Assembly (NCBI GenBank): GCA_017984185.1
Contig: JAGNZX010000018.1
Span: 1-8,446, forward strand
Origin: Minisyncoccota bacterium
GTDB taxonomy: Bacteria > Patescibacteriota > Minisyncoccia > Phycocordibacterales > UBA9973
Direction: 5' to 3'
DNA: 8,446 bases
The notes beneath the pieces were generated by a model. That model had not been told where the DNA came from and made no database searches. It saw only the letters and a program-made list of their open reading frames with translations. The position numbers and the translations under genes were made by a program. This document shows, in pieces, positions 5,692-8,446 of this stretch (the stretch's first letter is position 1; every line of letters starts with the position of its first letter).

Positions 5692-6861
5692 TTATTTTAT
5701 ATCATCAAACTCTTTACTGATAACTTTTTCCGCTGTATCAATATCTTTTTTAATACTCAGTAATTTTTTGTGTTCAGCAAGAGTAGTTTTTTTACTATCA
5801 TATTCTTCGACATCTTCACGGAGCATGTCGAGAGATTTATGAACCAAAGTTTCAACTTCTTTTACTTCGTGTCTCAAATCTTTGGTCAGATTTTTATCTT
5901 TTTTAAAGTGGAAATACATCCGCACCAATAGATAAATAATAGACAAAAGAAGCAACCCGATAAACACCCAAACTTCCTTACCAATGTCAGATAAAATACT
6001 ACCGACGGTTATCATAATTGTATTTGAAGACTCACTATTGGTTTTGTCAGATTTGATCATAACCGCACTAACACTATACATACCGTGTTTTAAAGATCTC
6101 GGAACCAATACATTAAACTCTCCATCTTTGTCTGAATTGCCGACAATGAAAACCTTGGATCCCTCAGTCGACAAGAAAGTCACTAGCACTTGTGTATTCG
6201 CATAATCAGAATTTCCAAGTATCGACTGATTACCATATTTAGAACTAAAAATTATTTCTGGTGCCTTTAGACTTGGCTTAGGTTGAGGAGCTTCTTCAGG
6301 AACTTTTGGCTCTAATTTTACTTCCGGTACTGGTGTCTCAGTTTTTGGAACTTCTGGTTTAGGAGCTGGTTCGGTAACAGTAAAGATAGCATTATTTAAA
6401 TACCCAGTGATATCTGTGCCCTCGCCATCATTGGCTAAAATTTGTCCAGACTGAAAAGAAAAAGTGCCAGAACCGGCTTTTACTGCTTTTAAATTCACCA
6501 CCAAGACTGTTCCAGAAGCACCATTAAAACCACCCAAGGCCAAACCTTCAAATTTTATAGTATTATTGGTCCGTGAAATAATCGGCTCAGTCACCCAAAA
6601 ATCTAAGACCGAACCAATCTTTGAAACTGAATCCACTGAAAAAACTGCTGGAAAAGAAAGCACTCCAGAAACCGCATTGAAAGGCTTGTCTGAAGACACA
6701 GAAACCTTGATGGCTACCCTATCTCCGACTTCATAATTACCAGTAGCTGGGCTCAATATCAAATTAGCCGCAAATGCCGACCATGGCAGAACTGTAAACA
6801 ATAATATAAAAATTAGTGTCGCAATAATTTTTGTATTTTTTTTCTGAAAAGATAAAAGCAT
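5692..6861 (-). CDS. Membrane-anchored cohesin-domain protein with coiled-coil cytoplasmic tail
   Basis: A 389-residue exported protein. The signal peptide is about 1-31 (cleavage near AFA). The cohesin-like domain at about 33-163 includes DFWVTEP (87-93), GGFNGASGTVLVVNLKA (110-126) and ILANDGEGTDIT (141-152). A proline/glutamate/lysine linker runs from about 164 to 199, typical of scaffold-protein spacers. An Ig-like domain at about 200-287 contains NSDKDGEF and GMYSVSAV. A membrane span lies at about 296-314. The cytoplasmic tail of about 75 charged residues (315-389, from DLRHEVKEVETLVHKSLDML onward) is predicted helical or coiled coil. The start at 6861 is 49 bases inside the upstream gene. 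I accept this long overlap because the signal peptide needs these residues and there is no later in-frame ATG before the hydrophobic core. The next gene starts one base after the stop codon. Inferred role: anchoring a dockerin protein while linking it to a cytoplasmic oligomer. Confidence 0.88.
   Translation of the reverse strand: MLLSFQKKNTKIIATLIFILLFTVLPWSAFAANLILSPATGNYEVGDRVAIKVSVSSDKPFNAVSGVLSFPAVFSVDSVSKIGSVLDFWVTEPIISRTNNTIKFEGLALGGFNGASGTVLVVNLKAVKAGSGTFSFQSGQILANDGEGTDITGYLNNAIFTVTEPAPKPEVPKTETPVPEVKLEPKVPEEAPQPKPSLKAPEIIFSSKYGNQSILGNSDYANTQVLVTFLSTEGSKVFIVGNSDKDGEFNVLVPRSLKHGMYSVSAVMIKSDKTNSESSNTIMITVGSILSDIGKEVWVFIGLLLLSIIYLLVRMYFHFKKDKNLTKDLRHEVKEVETLVHKSLDMLREDVEEYDSKKTTLAEHKKLLSIKKDIDTAEKVISKEFDDIK
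5696..5704 (-). promoter_or_regulatory. Possible internal extended -10 before the third cohesin gene
   Basis: The minus strand reads TGATATAAA, ending 5 bases before the ATG at 5690 and lying in the last codons of the preceding gene. It fits a TGn extended -10 with a 5 of 6 match. No supporting -35 was identified and the AT-rich context makes chance likely, so this is tentative. Confidence 0.2.
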
Positions 6862-7673
6862 ATAATTAAAATTATACCAAGAATTAGTCCAGACTGGAAG
6901 TGTTTGACCCCGTTTTGAGCATCCATCTCTATCACCCGCTTATTTCCCGTCTTATCAAAAGCTGCCACATACAAATTTTTACTCAAAGACTGATCACTTA
7001 ATAGATACGGGCTCTCGGTTTCCACATAATCTCCCCATAGACCTTCACGCACTTCATAGTGATCTATACCCACACCTTTGTCGACAGTGCTAAATACTAA
7101 AAAATACGCTCCGTCAAAAACAGTGGGGTCGCTCGCTACCAATGGTAAAAACTTTTCTGGTGGTTCGGTATCAAGCACAGATTTATCTATCCATTTTTCG
7201 CTAGTCTGTGATGCTGTAGTAAACTCAAAAGCTTTTTCCGTGGTTGTGATCTCCGTCCCCTTGCCATCGTTAGCAAGTAATCGAACATCATTAAATGAAA
7301 TAACCCCAGGCTCTGTATCAGCCAATTCAAAAATTAAACTAAATAGAAATACTTTTTTACCAGCAAAACCTCCGGTTGTAATACCTGAAAAAGGCACAGC
7401 TCCAGACTGAGTCACTTGAGGTTTTTCAATCCAAAAGTTAACCAACGAATTTCCTTCTCGGATTTCTTTGAGATTTAAATTTTGTGGTGAAAATATCACT
7501 GCACCTTCGACAGCATTTACCGAGACATCGCTAGTATCCAAAAAAACATTGACTAAGAAATTTTCCTTAGCCGAAAATACGTTTTTATCAGCCTGCAAAG
7601 AAATCTCCGCCGCTTGCGAAAGGTTTGGTAGAAACACAACTAGCAATATTATTGTAATAAATATTTTTTTCAT
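6813..7673 (-). CDS. Membrane-anchored cohesin-domain protein with short basic tail
   Basis: A 286-residue exported protein, the smallest of the three cohesin paralogues. The signal peptide is 1-21 (MKKIFITIILLVVFLPNLSQA). The cohesin-like domain at about 23-153 has NFWIEKP (79-85), GITTGGFAGKKVFLFSLIFE (97-116) and LLANDGKGTEIT (132-143). These align with the same blocks in the two following genes. An Ig-like domain at about 168-250 begins DTEPPEKFLPL and contains GVGIDHYEV and VAAFDKTGNKRV, similar to the second Ig-like domain of the third cohesin protein. One membrane span (about 260-277) ends in the basic tail RKKIQKLLRH. It starts 12 bases after the dockerin gene and overlaps the next gene by 49 bases, indicating one operon. 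Its only cysteine is in the membrane span. Inferred role: a minimal cell-surface receptor for a dockerin protein. Confidence 0.88.
   Translation of the reverse strand: MKKIFITIILLVVFLPNLSQAAEISLQADKNVFSAKENFLVNVFLDTSDVSVNAVEGAVIFSPQNLNLKEIREGNSLVNFWIEKPQVTQSGAVPFSGITTGGFAGKKVFLFSLIFELADTEPGVISFNDVRLLANDGKGTEITTTEKAFEFTTASQTSEKWIDKSVLDTEPPEKFLPLVASDPTVFDGAYFLVFSTVDKGVGIDHYEVREGLWGDYVETESPYLLSDQSLSKNLYVAAFDKTGNKRVIEMDAQNGVKHFQSGLILGIILIICFYLFRKKIQKLLRH
6871..6879 (-). promoter_or_regulatory. Candidate internal extended -10 promoter for the second cohesin gene
   Basis: The minus strand reads TGGTATAAT: a perfect -10 hexamer with a TGn extension, lying in the coding region of the first cohesin gene. 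It ends 9 bases before the ATG at 6861, so transcription would begin within about 2-3 bases of that ATG. No convincing -35 is present, which extended -10 promoters tolerate. Confidence 0.4.
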
Positions 7674-7685
7674 AATTGAAATAAA

Positions 7686-8446
7686 TTAGCCCGTCCAATA
7701 AAAGGCCATGATACTAAAGTCTACCAAATCCACCTTGCCATCGCCATTTAGGTGTTTGACCTCACGTGGGATAAACGCTGTATTCAAAGGACGTTTATAC
7801 CAAAAAGCTGCGATCGAAAAGTCGACCAAGTTACAGCGTCCGTCTTCGTTTAGGTCACACTTGGCTGATTTTACAGTATTATCGGCAAAGACATTTTTAG
7901 TACCGACGATAAAACCGACAGTATCACTAAACGAACTTATTTCCCCACTTTTTAATGATTTCGATTTGGTCGAGTGTGAACCTATTTCTAGCACCGAAGT
8001 ATCAAAATTGGCCAAATAAATACCGTTGTTATCAGAAGGAGTATTACTAAAAAATTCTTGTGGTGAATTGACGCTAATCACGATTTGCGAAGATGGAGAA
8101 CTCTGTCCAAAGATCACCACGTTATCTCCCTTTTTCACTTCACTCTTGTCGACAGCAATAGTCGGCGCGATAAATATGCCGGTGATATTTGTAGTCACTC
8201 CAGAGGTTATAAATATTTGAAATGTAAACGGCTTAGAGTGTCGTCCGGCATTGTCTTCACCATAGACAGAAAAAGTATAATCTCCAGAAGAAAGATTGCC
8301 CAAAGTGGCACTAAAATTACTGTCTGGCCCAGCAATTGTCGACAAGACTAGTTGCCCGTCCTTTAAAATATTCACTTTCGAAAGCGGGTAAGCTCGGCCA
8401 GAAAAAAACACACCTGTGCCGGAGTCATCATCACCACCTCCGCCTC
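7686..8446 (-). CDS. Secreted Ig-like protein with C-terminal dockerin domain (N-terminus outside window)
   Basis: The C-terminal 252 residues of a larger protein whose start lies beyond the right edge. The reading frame stays open to the window end, so the GTG at 8411 is not a convincing start. The visible part opens with a glycine/aspartate linker (GGGGDDDSGTG). An Ig-like or carboxypeptidase-regulatory-like domain follows (GRAYPLSKVNILKDGQ, then SGDYTFSVYGEDNAG). A second Ig-like domain (APTIAVDKSEVKKGDNVVIF) comes next, and then a short spacer. The last 56 residues (7686-7856) form a dockerin domain with two calcium loops, DLNEDGRCNLVD and HLNGDGKVDLVD, each followed by FSI-x-AF. Dockerins bind cohesin domains, and three cohesin proteins are encoded immediately downstream, the first only 12 bases away. 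The second loop has His instead of Asp at ligand position 1. Two cysteines, the only ones visible, bracket the first loop. No catalytic domain is seen; one could lie upstream. Confidence 0.9.
   Translation of the reverse strand, partial: GGGGDDDSGTGVFFSGRAYPLSKVNILKDGQLVLSTIAGPDSNFSATLGNLSSGDYTFSVYGEDNAGRHSKPFTFQIFITSGVTTNITGIFIAPTIAVDKSEVKKGDNVVIFGQSSPSSQIVISVNSPQEFFSNTPSDNNGIYLANFDTSVLEIGSHSTKSKSLKSGEISSFSDTVGFIVGTKNVFADNTVKSAKCDLNEDGRCNLVDFSIAAFWYKRPLNTAFIPREVKHLNGDGKVDLVDFSIMAFYWTG

Noticed and set aside
8409..8411. GTG as the start of the dockerin protein
   Set aside because: The frame stays open to the window end and encodes a linker (GGGGDDDSGTG), with no signal peptide at the GTG. 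The true start is outside the window.
4281..8446. A cellulosome gene cluster for plant-wall degradation
   Set aside because: No carbohydrate-active enzyme or carbohydrate-binding domain is visible, only cohesin, Ig-like and dockerin modules.
1..8446. CRISPR array, tRNA or rRNA genes, insertion sequence or attachment site
   Set aside because: No spaced direct repeats, RNA-gene signatures, transposase or flanking terminal repeats were found on either strand.

Overview
The window looks like a piece of a chromosome from an uncultured ultra-small bacterium of the Candidate Phyla Radiation (Patescibacteria), most likely Parcubacteria. This assignment is inference. It rests on the AT-rich sequence, compact gene packing, the lack of Shine-Dalgarno motifs, and a run of short secreted cohesin-domain and dockerin proteins resembling ones I associate with parcubacterial genomes. 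There is no rRNA, tRNA, CRISPR array, insertion sequence or phage gene. No gene-free stretch exceeds about 100 bases, and the longest gap is the 91-base divergent region 1921-2011.

All genes but one lie on the minus strand, so the window is best read right to left. From 8446 to 4281 is a compact four-gene cluster. First comes the C-terminal part of a secreted Ig-like protein ending in a two-loop dockerin domain. Then follow three signal-peptide proteins, each with one N-terminal cohesin domain, Ig-like or linker regions, one membrane span and a different cytoplasmic tail: short basic, coiled coil, or proline-rich. Cohesins are the known binding partners of dockerins, so the cluster looks like a self-contained surface docking system. 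No catalytic domain is visible.

From 4242 to 2355 are two housekeeping genes, the YchF GTPase and a COG1092-type SAM-dependent methyltransferase separated by 4 bases. They probably have their own promoter between the cohesin cluster and ychF. The methyltransferase gene contains a perfect 9+3+9 palindrome that could be an in-frame inserted element.

At 2012-2347, on the plus strand, is a small two-span membrane protein of DUF1003 / low-affinity iron permease type with a coiled-coil tail built from 21-base DNA repeats. It diverges from a minus-strand pair at 1920-335: an unrecognised membrane-anchored protein with one EF-hand-like calcium loop, and a roughly ten-span DUF2157-like protein. The start of leuS (leucyl-tRNA synthetase) follows at 286-1 and runs off the left edge.

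leuS and ychF each have a plausible -35/17-base spacer/-10 promoter placed so that the -10 ends exactly 6 bases before the ATG. This predicts leaderless or nearly leaderless transcripts.
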